Shown: positions 25,890 through 36,019, numbered from the stretch's first letter. The stretch: 64,000 nt of DNA from Salinibaculum sp. SYNS191 (GCF_037338445.1 NZ_CP147838.1:3878323-3942322); one strand, 5' to 3'. Notes: generated from the letters alone by a model not told the origin. Numbers and translations are program-made.

Positions 25890-27437
25890 TCAGGACCGCC
25901 AGTAGGCCCCGGTCAGCAACACGAAGACCGGGATGACCTCCAACCGGCCGACCCACATCAGGAACACCATGAACAGTTTCGACGTGTCGGGGAACGCGAG
26001 GTAGTTGTTCATCGGCCCGACGATGCCGACGCCCGGTCCGACGTTGCCGAGCGTCGCCGCGACGGCGGACATCCCCTCGAAGGCCGTCACCGACTCGGGA
26101 ATCCGCGTCGCGTCCAGCAGGACCAGCCCCGAGGCGACGAAAAAGAGCACGACGTACAGCAGCGTGAACGCGTAGATGCCCCGGAGCGCACGCTCGTCGA
26201 GTGGCTTCCCGGCCAGGCGCACCGGCGAGACGGCGTCCGGGTGGACCGTCGTGAACAGTTCCCGCTTGAGCGACTTCAGGATGACCAGCGTCCGGACCAT
26301 CTTGATGGCACCGCCGGTCGACCCCGCCGACCCGCCGATGAACATCCCGAACACCAGCAGGAACTGCGCGACCGGGCTCCAGGTGTTGAAGTCCATGCTC
26401 GCGTAGCCGGTGGTCGTGACGATGGAGACGACCTGAAAGGTGCTGTGGCGCAGCGCATCCTCGAACTCACCGGCAATCGGGGGCACCTCGACGGGGAGTT
26501 CGGCGAGGCCGACGCCGACACCCCCGTAGAGCAATCCGGCACCCAGCGCCGCGAAGACGGCGAGCGTCCCGGCGTAGAAGCGGAACTCGCTGTCCCGGAA
26601 AACCGAGCGCACGTCCCCGTTGAGCGCTTTCCAGAACAGCGCGAAGTTGGTCCCCGCGGCGACCATGAAGGGGATGATGACCCACTGGACGACGGACGAG
26701 AACGCCTCGATGCTGCGGGCCTCCGGCGAGAACCCGCCGGTCGGCATCGTCGTCAGCGGGTGTGCGATGGCGTTGTAAAGTCCCATGTTCGGGGCCAGTC
26801 CGGCGTGGTGCAGGCCGTACAGCAGCAGAAATTGGAGGACAGTGAACCCGAGGTAGATGAGCCACAGGACCCGCGCCGTCTCCGCGATGCGGGGCGTGAG
26901 CTTCTCGATGCCGGGCCCCGGAGCCTCCGCGTCCATCAACTGCGCGCCCCCGACCGACAGCTCCGGCAGGATGGCGACGGCGAGGACGACGATACCCATG
27001 CCGCCGAGCCACTGGGTCAACTGCCGCCAGAGCATGAGCGCGTGGGAGTGGTGGTCGAACCCGATGGAGCCCATGACCGTCGCGCCAGTCGTCGTGAACC
27101 CGCTCATGCTCTCGAAGAGAGCGTTGACCGGGTCCGCGAGCGTCGATTCGGTCCCCATGCCCGCGATGACGTAGGGGAGCATCCCGACGAGAGCCACCGC
27201 GAGCCACGTCAGCGCCACCATCAGAAAGCCCTCGCGGGCCCCGATGTCCGGGTCGGGGTCGAGGCGTTCCAGCCCCACCCCGGCGACCAGCGTCAGCGCC
27301 ATGACCGGCAGGAAGGCGAGGACGCCGTTGTCGTAGACGATGGCCACCGCTGCCGGGAGAGCGAGCGGCAGGGAGAGGTACTTGAGTACGGACCCGACGA
27401 GACTCACGCTGGCTCGCCAGTCGACGCGGAGGTTCAT
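25890..27437 (-). CDS. trkH: TrkH-family potassium uptake channel subunit
   Basis: 515-aa membrane protein. The four pore-loop repeats are visible: SGFTTTGATV, TTMPTGGFS, VTTTGYAS and ATLGNVGPG. They build the K+ selectivity filter of the Trk/Ktr superfamily. Eight to ten hydrophobic segments surround them. K+ accumulation is the main osmotic strategy of haloarchaea. The gene lies 9 bp downstream of trkA on the same strand, so the channel and its gating subunit are made together. Confidence 0.95.
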   Translation of the reverse strand: MNLRVDWRASVSLVGSVLKYLSLPLALPAAVAIVYDNGVLAFLPVMALTLVAGVGLERLDPDPDIGAREGFLMVALTWLAVALVGMLPYVIAGMGTESTLADPVNALFESMSGFTTTGATVMGSIGFDHHSHALMLWRQLTQWLGGMGIVVLAVAILPELSVGGAQLMDAEAPGPGIEKLTPRIAETARVLWLIYLGFTVLQFLLLYGLHHAGLAPNMGLYNAIAHPLTTMPTGGFSPEARSIEAFSSVVQWVIIPFMVAAGTNFALFWKALNGDVRSVFRDSEFRFYAGTLAVFAALGAGLLYGGVGVGLAELPVEVPPIAGEFEDALRHSTFQVVSIVTTTGYASMDFNTWSPVAQFLLVFGMFIGGSAGSTGGAIKMVRTLVILKSLKRELFTTVHPDAVSPVRLAGKPLDERALRGIYAFTLLYVVLFFVASGLVLLDATRIPESVTAFEGMSAVAATLGNVGPGVGIVGPMNNYLAFPDTSKLFMVFLMWVGRLEVIPVFVLLTGAYWRS

Positions 27438-27446
27438 CGGGGGCTC

Positions 27447-28778
27447 TCAGAGCACCGCCGTCGCCTCCTCGACGACATCCGCGTCGACGAAGAGAACGGC
27501 GGTATCGCCGGGTTCGACGACTGTGCCACCGCGCGGGATGACGAAGTCGCCGTTGCGCGTTATCGCGCCGATGACGACGCCGTCGGGGAGGTCGACGACC
27601 GACTCCTGGATGGGCTTGCCGGCCAGCACGCTGTCCTCGTCGACCTCTATCTCGATGACCTCCGCGCGGTCGTTCTCGATGAGCGCGACGTTCTCTGCGC
27701 GGCGCTCGCGGGTGAACCGGGTAATCTCCTCTGCGGTCGCCTCCCGCGGGTTGATTGCCACGTCGACGCCGACGGCCTCGAAGAGGTCGACGTACTCCAT
27801 CTCGCCGACGATGGCGACGGCGCGTTCGGCACCCAGGCGCTTGGCCAGCAGCGAGGCGAGCAGGTTGCGCTCGTTGCGGTTCAGCGCCGAGACGACGGTG
27901 TCGACCTCGGAGATGTGCTCGCGCTCCAGGAAGTCCCGGTCGGTCCCGTCGCTCTCCAGGACCGTCGTGTTCGGCAGCAACTCGGCGAGTTCGCGCGCCC
28001 GGTCGTGGTCGCGCTCGACGAGGCGCGGGGTCAGCCCCTGCTCGCCGAGCAGTTTTGCGATCTGGTAGCCGATGTCCGTCCCGCCGACGATGAGGATGTC
28101 GTCCACCGTGCCGGCGTGGGGTGACACTTCGGCCGCCAGGGCCTGGACGCTCGATTCGGAGCCGATGACGACCACCTCGTCGCCGGCCTCGATTCGCGTC
28201 TGGCCGCTCGGAATCACGACGTCGTCCGGGCGGAGGATGGCCGCGAAGGTCAGCGACTCGAAGCGGTCCGCCTCCTGGACGGTCTGGCCGGCGACCGGGC
28301 TGTCCGGCGGAATCTCGAACTCGGCCATCTGCACGCGCCCGCCGGCGAAGGTGTCGACGTCGCGGGCCGACGGCAGGCCGATGACGCGGACGACGGACCG
28401 GGCGGCCAGCAGCGTCGTGCCGACCATGAAGTCCACGCCGAGTGCGCCCTCGGCCTGCTGCCAGGTGTCCAGAAACTTCGTGTCCCTGACGCGGGCGATG
28501 GTGAACGGGTCACCGAGCGTCTTCGCGGTCCCGCAGGTGATGATGTTCGTCTCGTCGTCGTCGGTGCTGGCGATGAGGATGTCCGCCTCCGCCACGTCCG
28601 TCTCCGCCAGCGTGGACAGCGTGACCCCGTCGCCCTCGATAGCGAGGACGTCGATGTTGTAGGTCACGGACTCGACCCGCTCGGGGTCGTTGTCCACGAC
28701 GACGACCTCGTGTGTGTCACAGAGGCTCTTCGCGATGGAGGAGCCGACTTCGCCAGCGCCGACGATTACGATTCGCAT
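27447..28778 (-). CDS. trkA: TrkA potassium uptake regulatory subunit (two RCK modules)
   Basis: 443-aa cytoplasmic gating ring protein. Two NAD-binding Rossmann modules (GAGEVGSSIAKSL at residues 7-19 and a second at VGGTDIGYQIAKLL near 230) are each followed by an RCK_C ligand domain (PPDSPVAGQTVQEADRF, EDSVLAGKPIQESVVDL). Full-length duplicated TrkA. It pairs with the adjacent trkH. Confidence 0.95.
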   Translation of the reverse strand: MRIVIVGAGEVGSSIAKSLCDTHEVVVVDNDPERVESVTYNIDVLAIEGDGVTLSTLAETDVAEADILIASTDDDETNIITCGTAKTLGDPFTIARVRDTKFLDTWQQAEGALGVDFMVGTTLLAARSVVRVIGLPSARDVDTFAGGRVQMAEFEIPPDSPVAGQTVQEADRFESLTFAAILRPDDVVIPSGQTRIEAGDEVVVIGSESSVQALAAEVSPHAGTVDDILIVGGTDIGYQIAKLLGEQGLTPRLVERDHDRARELAELLPNTTVLESDGTDRDFLEREHISEVDTVVSALNRNERNLLASLLAKRLGAERAVAIVGEMEYVDLFEAVGVDVAINPREATAEEITRFTRERRAENVALIENDRAEVIEIEVDEDSVLAGKPIQESVVDLPDGVVIGAITRNGDFVIPRGGTVVEPGDTAVLFVDADVVEEATAVL

Positions 28779-28988
28779 CGTCGGCCCCCCGGATGTTCCA
28801 TGGCGGGAGCATTCTGGCCCCCGCCCTAAGTCGGTTTCTATTCGGCGAATACCGGCGCCACGTCACGCGTTCCCACGACGTGACAATTAAGGTTCGTCCG
28901 AACATCCGGACTCGCATGCACGCAGCAATCGCCCAGGCTCTCCACGGACGGGAGAACGCAGAACGAACACTGCAGTACCACCACGACC

Positions 28989-29471
28989 ATGGCTGACATC
29001 TTCGAACGGGTGCTCCTGCCCGTCGCCACCGTCGAGGACGCCGTCGCCACCTGCCGGGCGGCCCGCCAGTACCTGACCGGCAGCGTCGTCGCCGTCCACG
29101 TCATCGAGAAGGCCGGCGGCGCGCCCGACAAGGCCAGCGTCGAGCAACGCGAGGAGCGCGCCGAGGAGATATTCGCGGCCGTCCACGACGCGCTCGACGA
29201 CGACCGGGACGTCGAGACGGACCTGCGGTACGGTACAGACGTCTCGGAGACCATCTTCGCGGCGGCGAGCGACCACGACGCGACCGCCATCATCATCACG
29301 CCGCGGGGCGGGAGCCGATGGGTCCGGCTGTTGACCGGCGACGTCGCGCTGGACCTCGTGACCGAGACGGATAGACCGGTCGTCGTCCTGCCGGACGTCC
29401 CCGAAGAACCGGAGACGGACGGCGATGCGGCGACCGAGGAGACGGCTGAGGACGGAGGTGACGCGGCGTGA
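28989..29471 (+). CDS. Universal stress protein (UspA family)
   Basis: 160 aa. A single Usp alpha/beta domain (FERVLLPVATVEDAVATCRAA, VVAVHVIEKAGG, AAASDHDATAIIITPRGGSRWVRLLTGDVALDLV) has the phosphate loop degenerate (PRGGSRW instead of GxxGxxx...GS). It ends in an acidic tail. Its stop overlaps the GTG start of the permease by 4 bp, so the two are translationally coupled; it probably regulates that transporter. Confidence 0.88.
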   Translation: MADIFERVLLPVATVEDAVATCRAARQYLTGSVVAVHVIEKAGGAPDKASVEQREERAEEIFAAVHDALDDDRDVETDLRYGTDVSETIFAAASDHDATAIIITPRGGSRWVRLLTGDVALDLVTETDRPVVVLPDVPEEPETDGDAATEETAEDGGDAA

Positions 29472-31732
29472 GCGGTGACGACACCGAACTGGCGAAGGAC
29501 CTCGGCCCGCTGGCGGCGCTGACCATCGGCGTCGGGACGATGATCGGTGCGGGTATCTTCGTCCTCCCGGGCGAGGCCATCCTCCGGGCCGGCTCGCTGG
29601 CGTCGGTCGCGTTCGTCCTCGGCGGCGTCATCGCGATTTTCACCGCGCTGTCGGCCAGCGAACTCGGGACGGCGATGCCTCGCTCCGGCGGCGCGTACTA
29701 CTACGTAAACCACGCGCTCGGACCGATGTTCGGCTCCGTTGCGGGGTGGGCGAACTGGCTGGGGCTGGCCTTCGCCAGCGCGTTCTACATGGTCGGCTTC
29801 GGCCGCTACATCTCGCGCATCTTCGGCGTCAGCGGCGGCGTCGGAATCGGTCCCCTCTCCATCTCTGTCGTCACGCTGGCGGCACTCGTCGGCGGCGCGT
29901 TCTTCGTGCTCATCAACTACGTCGGGGCGAAGGAGACGGGCCGCCTGCAGAACATCATCGTCATCGTGCTGGTGGGGATTCTGTTCGTCTTCACGCTGCT
30001 CGGGACGCTGCGGGCCGACCCCGCGAACCTCCCGCGGGCGAGCACGGTCAGCGAGACGCTGGGGACGACCGGCTTCATCTTCGTCTCCTACCTGGGTTTC
30101 GTCCAGATTACGAGCGTCGCCGAGGAGATAAAGGACCCCGGCAAGAACCTCCCGCGGGCCGTCATCGGCAGCGTCGTCCTCGTGACCGTCATCTACGCGC
30201 TGGTGCTCATCGTGATGAGCGCCGCCGTCCCCCAGGGCTTCATCGCCGGACTCGTCGAGAACGTCGCCCCCGGCGAGACGCAGCCGATTGCCGTCGTCGA
30301 GGTCGGCGAACGCCTCCAGGGCGCGCTGATGGGCGGTGCGTTGCTGTTCGGTGGGCTCCTCGCGACGGCCTCCAGCGCGAACGCCTCGATTCTCGCCTCC
30401 TCGCGCATCAACTTCGCGATGGGTCGTGACCGTATCATCACCCCGTCGCTGAACGAGATTCACCCCCGCTTCGGGACGCCGTACCGCGCCATCGGCATCA
30501 CCGGCGGGCTCATCCTCGTCTTCATCCTGCTCGGGGACATCAACCTGCTCTCTGGCGCAGCGTCGGGCCTGCACCTCATCATCTACGGCCTGCTCAACAT
30601 CGCGCTCATCGCGATGCGCTACGTCAATCCCGAGGAGTACCAGCCGGACTTCACCGTGCCGCTGTACCCGCTGTTGCCGATTCTCGGGACGGTGTTCTCC
30701 TTCGCGCTCCTGGCCTACGTCGAACCCGACGCCCGGCTGCTCTCCTTCGGCATCGCTGCCGCCGCCATCCTCTGGTACGTCGCCTACGCCCGCAGTCGGA
30801 CGGAGAAGCAGGGCATCCTCGGGGAGTACATCCTCTCTCGCTCCGACGAGATGCCGGATGCAGCTGTGTCGGCCGCCACGAGCGTCCAGCCGGACGGCGG
30901 CGACTACCGCGTGATGGTGCCGCTGGCGAATCCGAGAAGCGAGCGGGACCTCATCGAACTCGCCAGCGCAATCGCCAAACAGCGCAACGGAACGGTCGTC
31001 GCGACCCACATCATCACGGTCCCGGACCAGATGGCGCTGGAGGGGGCCGCAGAGCGGGCCGACCAAATCGACCGGACCTCTGCGGACCTCATCGCATCCG
31101 CGCGCGCCGACGCGGAGGAGTTCGACGTGCCCATCGAGACCCACACCATCCTCTCCCACCGCGGGTTCGAGGAGATATTCGACGCGGCGACGACCCACGA
31201 CGCCGACCTCGTGGTGATGGGCTGGGGGCCGGACTCCCACGGCTCGCCCGGCCGCGCGGAGTCGGCGTTCGACGAAGTGGCCGGCAACATCCCCTGTGAC
31301 TTCCTGGTGCTGAAAGACCGCGGGTTCGACCCCGCGGAGGTGCTCGTCCCGACCGCCGGCGGTCCGGACTCGGACCTCAGCGCCACCGTCGCGCGGTTCC
31401 TCCAGGCGGAGTACGACAGCCACGTGACGCTGTTGAACGTCGCCACCGACGGCGAGGACCAGGCCCGGGCGTTCATGGATGAGTGGGCCGAGGAACACGG
31501 TCTCGAAGACGCGGACATCCGCATCGAGACCGGGGACGTCGAGAACGCCATCGAGCGGGCCGCCGAGGACGCGTCGATGGTCATCATCGGTGCGACCGAG
31601 CAGGGCCTGCTCTCGCGGCTCGTCCGCGGGTCGCTGGTGCTGGACGTGGTCGACGAGGTGGAGTGTTCGGTGCTGCTGGCAGAGAAGCACCGCAAGCGGT
31701 CGCTGTGGCAGCGGCTGTTCGGTTCGGAGTGA
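29468..31732 (+). CDS. APC-family amino acid permease fused to two Usp domains
   Basis: 754 aa, GTG start at 29468. Residues 10-450 are an APC-superfamily transporter (GVGTMIGAGIFVLPGEAIL in helix 1, the PRSGGAYYYVNHALGP region and 12 predicted spans). Residues 478-615 and 622-745 are two universal-stress domains; the second carries the nucleotide-loop-like GATEQGLLSRLVRGSLVLDVV. Transporter-Usp fusions are known in archaea and bacteria. The Usp parts probably sense nucleotides or gate transport. The substrate is unknown, probably amino acids or polyamines. Confidence 0.9.
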   Translation: MSGDDTELAKDLGPLAALTIGVGTMIGAGIFVLPGEAILRAGSLASVAFVLGGVIAIFTALSASELGTAMPRSGGAYYYVNHALGPMFGSVAGWANWLGLAFASAFYMVGFGRYISRIFGVSGGVGIGPLSISVVTLAALVGGAFFVLINYVGAKETGRLQNIIVIVLVGILFVFTLLGTLRADPANLPRASTVSETLGTTGFIFVSYLGFVQITSVAEEIKDPGKNLPRAVIGSVVLVTVIYALVLIVMSAAVPQGFIAGLVENVAPGETQPIAVVEVGERLQGALMGGALLFGGLLATASSANASILASSRINFAMGRDRIITPSLNEIHPRFGTPYRAIGITGGLILVFILLGDINLLSGAASGLHLIIYGLLNIALIAMRYVNPEEYQPDFTVPLYPLLPILGTVFSFALLAYVEPDARLLSFGIAAAAILWYVAYARSRTEKQGILGEYILSRSDEMPDAAVSAATSVQPDGGDYRVMVPLANPRSERDLIELASAIAKQRNGTVVATHIITVPDQMALEGAAERADQIDRTSADLIASARADAEEFDVPIETHTILSHRGFEEIFDAATTHDADLVVMGWGPDSHGSPGRAESAFDEVAGNIPCDFLVLKDRGFDPAEVLVPTAGGPDSDLSATVARFLQAEYDSHVTLLNVATDGEDQARAFMDEWAEEHGLEDADIRIETGDVENAIERAAEDASMVIIGATEQGLLSRLVRGSLVLDVVDEVECSVLLAEKHRKRSLWQRLFGSE

Positions 31733-31768
31733 CGGGGACGTCCCCGCGTCTGCCGCCTGTCTGACGGT

Positions 31769-31777
31769 GAATTATGG
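31769..31777 (+). promoter_or_regulatory. TATA box for the HerA-like gene
   Basis: GAATTATGG lies about 30 bp upstream of the ATG at 31809. Confidence 0.35.
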
Positions 31778-31808
31778 TCGCGGGCGGTGACGCTTCGACC
31801 AAGAGCGT

Positions 31809-33791
31809 ATGGCCGAGACAGAACACATCACGGTCGCCGAGGTCAGCGAGGGGCGCGGCGGGAACGGAACGCCAGGGGAGGCGGTCCAGCTCCCGGTCGT
31901 CGAACTGCTGACCGGGCGCGGCTTCGTGACCGGCAAGAGCGGGTCCGGCAAGTCCAACTCGGCGAGCGTCATCGCCGAGAAACTGCTGGACAACGGCTTC
32001 GGCATCCTCATCGTCGACATCGACGGCGAGTACTACGGGCTCAAGGAGGAGTACGAAATCCTCCACGCCGGGGCCGACGAGGAGTGCGACATCCAGATTA
32101 CGGCCGACCACGCCGAGAAGATGGCCTCGCTCGCCCTGGAGCAGAACGTCCCCATCATCCTCGATGTCTCCTCCTTCCTCGACGAAGCAGAGGCCGAGGA
32201 AGTCCTGACCGAGGTCTCGCGGCACCTCTTCGCCAAGGCGAAGAAGCAGAAACAGCCGTTCCTGATGCTCGTCGAGGAGGTCCACGAGTACATCCCCGAG
32301 GGCGGGGCCGTCGGCGAGTGCGGGAAGATGCTCATCAAGATCGGCAAGCGCGGGCGCAAGCACGGGTTGGGCATCGTCGGCATCAGCCAGCGGCCGGCCG
32401 ACGTGAAGAAGGACTTCATCACGCAGTGTGACTGGCTGGTCTGGCACCGCCTGACCTGGAACAACGACACGAAGGTCGTCCGGCGGATTCTCGACGGCGA
32501 GTACGCGACGGCAGTCGAAGACCTGGACGACGGCGAGGGCTTCTTGATGACCGACTGGGGCGAGGACGTCCGGCGCGTGCAGTTCCAGCGCAAGCAGACC
32601 TTCGACGCGGGCGCGACCCCCGGACTGGACGACTTCGAGCGGCCTGAACTGAAGTCGGTCAGCGACAACCTCGTCTCGGAACTCCAGGAGATAAGCGAGG
32701 AACAGCAGGCCCGCGACGACCGCATCGCCGAACTCCGGGACGAACTGGACAACAAGAACTCCCGCATCGCGGAACTGGAGGCGGAACTGCAGGACGCCCG
32801 CGACATGAGCCGGATGGCCGACCAGTTCGTGGACGCGCTGGTCCGCCACGTCGACGGCCCGAATCCCGGCAAGACCGAACAGGAGCGCATGCGCGAGCGC
32901 CGCCAGCGGGTCGCCGACGCCGGGGAGGAAGTGTCGAGCACCGATGGAGACGGCGCGCAAGCAACGGATACCGCCGACGCGGACGAGAGCGACGACCCGG
33001 CGGCCGGTGAGGCGACCGACGGGCCGTTCGGGGACGACGCCGGCGAGGCGTTCGCAGCAGCGATGGACGCCGCAGTGACGGAGACCGACGGCGAAGACGA
33101 GGACGACGGGACTGAAGCGGACGCCGGTGGCAGTTCGGGCGGCTTCAGCGCGAGCGAGGTGCTGGAGCGACTGAGCGCCGTCGAGAACGGGCCGAGCCCG
33201 GGGACGCGCGCCACGACCGACGGCGGCGCGGCGACGGAACCGGAGTCCAGCGGCCACGGCGCGGACGAACTCGTCGAGGCACGCGACGAACTCGGCGGTC
33301 CCGTCGAGGACGACGACGAGGACGGCATCATCGACGGTGACAACAGCGCACCGCCGGAGTTCCGCAACGGCATCACCGGCGACGGCGGCGCCAGCGAGTA
33401 CGACATCATCGACGGCGAGGACGAGGACCCGTTCGGCGACGACGAACCGCTCGCGGTGCGCGAACTGAAAGCCGACATCGCCGGCATGGAGACGAAGACG
33501 CGCAAGATGCTGGCGTTCTACCGCGAGTTCGGCCCGGGGACGCCGCTGAACGCCCACTTCGCCGCGGGCGGCGACGGCGACCGGACGCAGGCCTACGCCC
33601 GCAACCGCACGCTTCGGACGCGCGGACTCATCGAACACGTCGGGCGCGGCCGCTACGACTACTGCCTGCGTGACCTGCTCGCCGACGAGTTCGACGGCCA
33701 CGTCGACGAGGGGAAGATAGCGGACTTTGCGGACAACATCGAGTCCCGGGCACTCGACGGGGCCGACGTCGAGGACGCGGACGCCGAGTGA
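31809..33791 (+). CDS. HerA-like DUF87 ATPase with coiled coil and acidic linker
   Basis: 660 aa. Residues 1-270 form a HerA/FtsK-type ATPase: Walker A TGKSGSGKSN (about 41-50), Walker B-like FLMLVEEVHEYIP, and the sensor motif RKHGLGIVGISQRPADVKK with the arginine finger region. A coiled coil follows at about 290-345 (DRIAELRDELDNKNSRIAELEAEL), then an acidic disordered linker of about 200 residues. The C-terminal domain (545-655) is winged-helix-like (FYREFGPGTPLNAHFAAGG, TLRTRGLIEHVGRGRYDY). It probably acts as a hexameric DNA translocase. It is not linked to nurA, so it is not the repair-operon HerA. Confidence 0.87.
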   Translation: MAETEHITVAEVSEGRGGNGTPGEAVQLPVVELLTGRGFVTGKSGSGKSNSASVIAEKLLDNGFGILIVDIDGEYYGLKEEYEILHAGADEECDIQITADHAEKMASLALEQNVPIILDVSSFLDEAEAEEVLTEVSRHLFAKAKKQKQPFLMLVEEVHEYIPEGGAVGECGKMLIKIGKRGRKHGLGIVGISQRPADVKKDFITQCDWLVWHRLTWNNDTKVVRRILDGEYATAVEDLDDGEGFLMTDWGEDVRRVQFQRKQTFDAGATPGLDDFERPELKSVSDNLVSELQEISEEQQARDDRIAELRDELDNKNSRIAELEAELQDARDMSRMADQFVDALVRHVDGPNPGKTEQERMRERRQRVADAGEEVSSTDGDGAQATDTADADESDDPAAGEATDGPFGDDAGEAFAAAMDAAVTETDGEDEDDGTEADAGGSSGGFSASEVLERLSAVENGPSPGTRATTDGGAATEPESSGHGADELVEARDELGGPVEDDDEDGIIDGDNSAPPEFRNGITGDGGASEYDIIDGEDEDPFGDDEPLAVRELKADIAGMETKTRKMLAFYREFGPGTPLNAHFAAGGDGDRTQAYARNRTLRTRGLIEHVGRGRYDYCLRDLLADEFDGHVDEGKIADFADNIESRALDGADVEDADAE

Positions 33792-33836
33792 GCGCGGGAC
33801 AAGGCCCTTACGACACCCGGACGCACCCACAGACCG

Positions 33837-35063
33837 ATGAGCCGGTGGCACGGCCGTTCCCTGGAGCGTCGGACGCTCGCGCGGGTCGTTCTCGGTGCCG
33901 GGACGCTGTTCGGACTCGGCTACCTCGGCTACACGCTGGTCGCGAACCCCCCCGCCATCGGCATCAACTTCGACGTCTACCGGGCGGCCGCCGCGGACCT
34001 GTGGGCGGGCGAGCGCGTCTACGGTCACTCGCCGATAGGTAACTCCGACTTCACCTACCGCTACCCGCCGGTACTGCTCGTGTGGTTCTCCGCGTACCTG
34101 CTGGTGCCACCGGTCGCCGGCTATCTCGTCCACGTCCTCGGTACGCTCGCCGCCGGAGCGGCGCTCGGGTACCTGCTCGTCGGCGAGACGGAACGGCTGG
34201 GGGCCACGCTGGCGACGGCCGACCGGGCCCTCGTCGTCGGCTTCGCCACCGTCGGGTCCTACGTCGCGCCCTCGCTGCTCTACGGGAACGTCAACCACCA
34301 CGTCGGACTGGCCGTGGCTGGCGGGCTCGTCCTGCTCTCGTCCTCCCGAAAGGCGCTCGCGGGTGCGACGCTTGCTCTCGCCGCGCTCCCGAAGGTGTTT
34401 CCGGCCGGCGTGGGCGCGTGGCTCCTCTGGCGGCGGGAGTGGTTGGCTACCGCGGCGGCCCTCGCGACGGGCCTCGGCGCGCTCGCGGCCGGTGCGGTCC
34501 TGTTCGGTCCGGCACGGACCTGGCGGTATTTCACGACAGAGTTGCTTCCCCGGGCCGGGAGCGGGGCCTTCGCCGGGGGCCTGCCCGCGACGAGCGAACT
34601 GGTGTCCCTCCGGCGGCCGCTCTCCGTGCTCGTCCCGGGAGCGGGCGAGACGGCATTGGCCGTCGCTGCCCTGGCCGTCGTAGCACCGGTAGTCCTGTAC
34701 GTGTACAGTGGCGCGTCCGGGGAAACCGGCCGACTCGTCGCTGTCTTCGTGACCCTGGCCTGTCTGCTCGTCGTCTTGCCCTCCTACTCGCTGTACTGGG
34801 CGGTGCTGCTGTACCCGCTCGTTCCGCTGCTGTACGTCCTCGACTCGCCGGCGGGGGACCTGTTCGCGGCCGGCGCGCTCGTCACGACGCTGACGCTCAA
34901 ACTCCCCGACGTCGCCGTCCTAGTGCGGTCGCTGCCGCTCCCGGAGGAGACGGCTGGCGTCCTGCTCGCGGGTGCCGAGGCTGTCTACACCGTCGGGACC
35001 CCGGTGCTGTGGGGGACCGCGGCGATGGTCGCAGCCTGCGTCTGGTGGACCGCGACCGAGTGA
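33837..35063 (+). CDS. GT87/DUF2029-like polytopic membrane glycosyltransferase
   Basis: 408 aa with about ten membrane helices. The family-typical early segment NFDVYRAAAADLWAGERVYGHSPIGNSDFTYRYPPVL resembles the PimE/GT87 signature, in which an Asp in the first external loop is catalytic. Middle and C-terminal parts are hydrophobic with SYSLYWAVLLYPLVPLLYVL. In this superfamily the donors are polyprenyl-phosphate sugars. The acceptor is unknown. It is followed 77 bp later by mscS. Confidence 0.8.
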   Translation: MSRWHGRSLERRTLARVVLGAGTLFGLGYLGYTLVANPPAIGINFDVYRAAAADLWAGERVYGHSPIGNSDFTYRYPPVLLVWFSAYLLVPPVAGYLVHVLGTLAAGAALGYLLVGETERLGATLATADRALVVGFATVGSYVAPSLLYGNVNHHVGLAVAGGLVLLSSSRKALAGATLALAALPKVFPAGVGAWLLWRREWLATAAALATGLGALAAGAVLFGPARTWRYFTTELLPRAGSGAFAGGLPATSELVSLRRPLSVLVPGAGETALAVAALAVVAPVVLYVYSGASGETGRLVAVFVTLACLLVVLPSYSLYWAVLLYPLVPLLYVLDSPAGDLFAAGALVTTLTLKLPDVAVLVRSLPLPEETAGVLLAGAEAVYTVGTPVLWGTAAMVAACVWWTATE

Positions 35064-35140
35064 CTGTGCCGAAGACCGGCGCAGCGTGGCGGACTCGATG
35101 CTCGACCGGCTTTTTGGTCGGGTGGCGTGAAACCGGTAGT

Positions 35141-36019
35141 ATGGCTGTGGTGCTCCAGTTCGGCGACCTGCTCTCGGACGCGCTCGGCCGGTACAGCGCA
35201 GTGGTATCCGAGATAGTCCGGTTTCTCGGCGTGACCGTGGCCGTGTACCTGGTCGGGCGGGCGCTGGTCGTTCCGGTCGTCCTGCGCGTCGTCCGCTCGC
35301 GCAACGAGAACAACCCCACGCTGTTGACCGCCACGGAGACGTACCTCCAGGTGTTGCTCGTCGGCATCGCCGTCCTCTCCGGCCTCGTCGGTGCCGGCTA
35401 CGGGACGGTGCTGGTGAACACGGACTCGGCAATCCTGCTGGCTGCGCTGACCTTCGCCTTCGGCGTCGCCGGACAGGAGGTCTTCGGCTCGCTCATCAGC
35501 GGGTTCTTCCTGGTCGCGGACCCGGACTTCAACGTCGGCGACTGGGTCTCCTGGCCCGGCGGCGAGGGTACCGTCGAGGCCGTCGACTTCCGTGTGACGC
35601 GCATCCGGACGGTGAACAACGAGACGATAACCGTCCCGAACACGGAACTGACGAACAACACGCTTCGGCGGCCGTTCGGCCGGGAGAACTACCGCATCAC
35701 GGAACGGGCTTTCGTCGCCTACGGGGAGGACACCGAACGGGCGCTGCTCGAACTCCAGCAACTCGCCGCGAACGACGAGAGCGTCCTCGAAGAGCCGCCG
35801 CCGGCCTCGCGCATCGTGGAACTCGGCCCCGACAACGTCACGGTGCAGGCCGAGTTCTGGGTCGGGGAGCCCGCCCGCGAGAACGTCGCCGACATCCGCT
35901 CGGACTTCCGCCGGCGCGTCAAACGCCGCTTCGACGAGGAGGGCCTGACGCTCGGGCCGCCCGCGGGTCGGGAACTCTCTGGGTCGGTGACCGTCAGGGA
36001 CGACGGCCACCGGGACTAA
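35141..36019 (+). CDS. MscS-family mechanosensitive channel
   Basis: 292 aa from the ATG at 35141. A long in-frame extension upstream overlaps the GT87 gene in another frame and is spurious. Three N-terminal hydrophobic segments lead to the pore helix ALTFAFGVAGQEVFGSLISGFFLVADPDFNVGDWV. The beta-domain (GTVEAVDFRVTRIRTVNNETITVPNTELTNN) and alpha/beta vestibule follow. It releases osmolytes on hypo-osmotic shock, complementing the TrkAH system of the same window. Confidence 0.93.
   Translation: MAVVLQFGDLLSDALGRYSAVVSEIVRFLGVTVAVYLVGRALVVPVVLRVVRSRNENNPTLLTATETYLQVLLVGIAVLSGLVGAGYGTVLVNTDSAILLAALTFAFGVAGQEVFGSLISGFFLVADPDFNVGDWVSWPGGEGTVEAVDFRVTRIRTVNNETITVPNTELTNNTLRRPFGRENYRITERAFVAYGEDTERALLELQQLAANDESVLEEPPPASRIVELGPDNVTVQAEFWVGEPARENVADIRSDFRRRVKRRFDEEGLTLGPPAGRELSGSVTVRDDGHRD

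Noticed and set aside
28838..31690. A 950-aa open frame antisense to the Usp and permease genes
   Set aside because: Antisense of a GC-rich coding region with arginine/aspartate repeats; the plus-strand genes have clear family motifs and good codon use.
31584..34301. A 905-aa antisense frame over the HerA-like gene
   Set aside because: Shadow frame produced by high-GC codon bias; no recognisable domain, and the real HerA-like protein is on the other strand.
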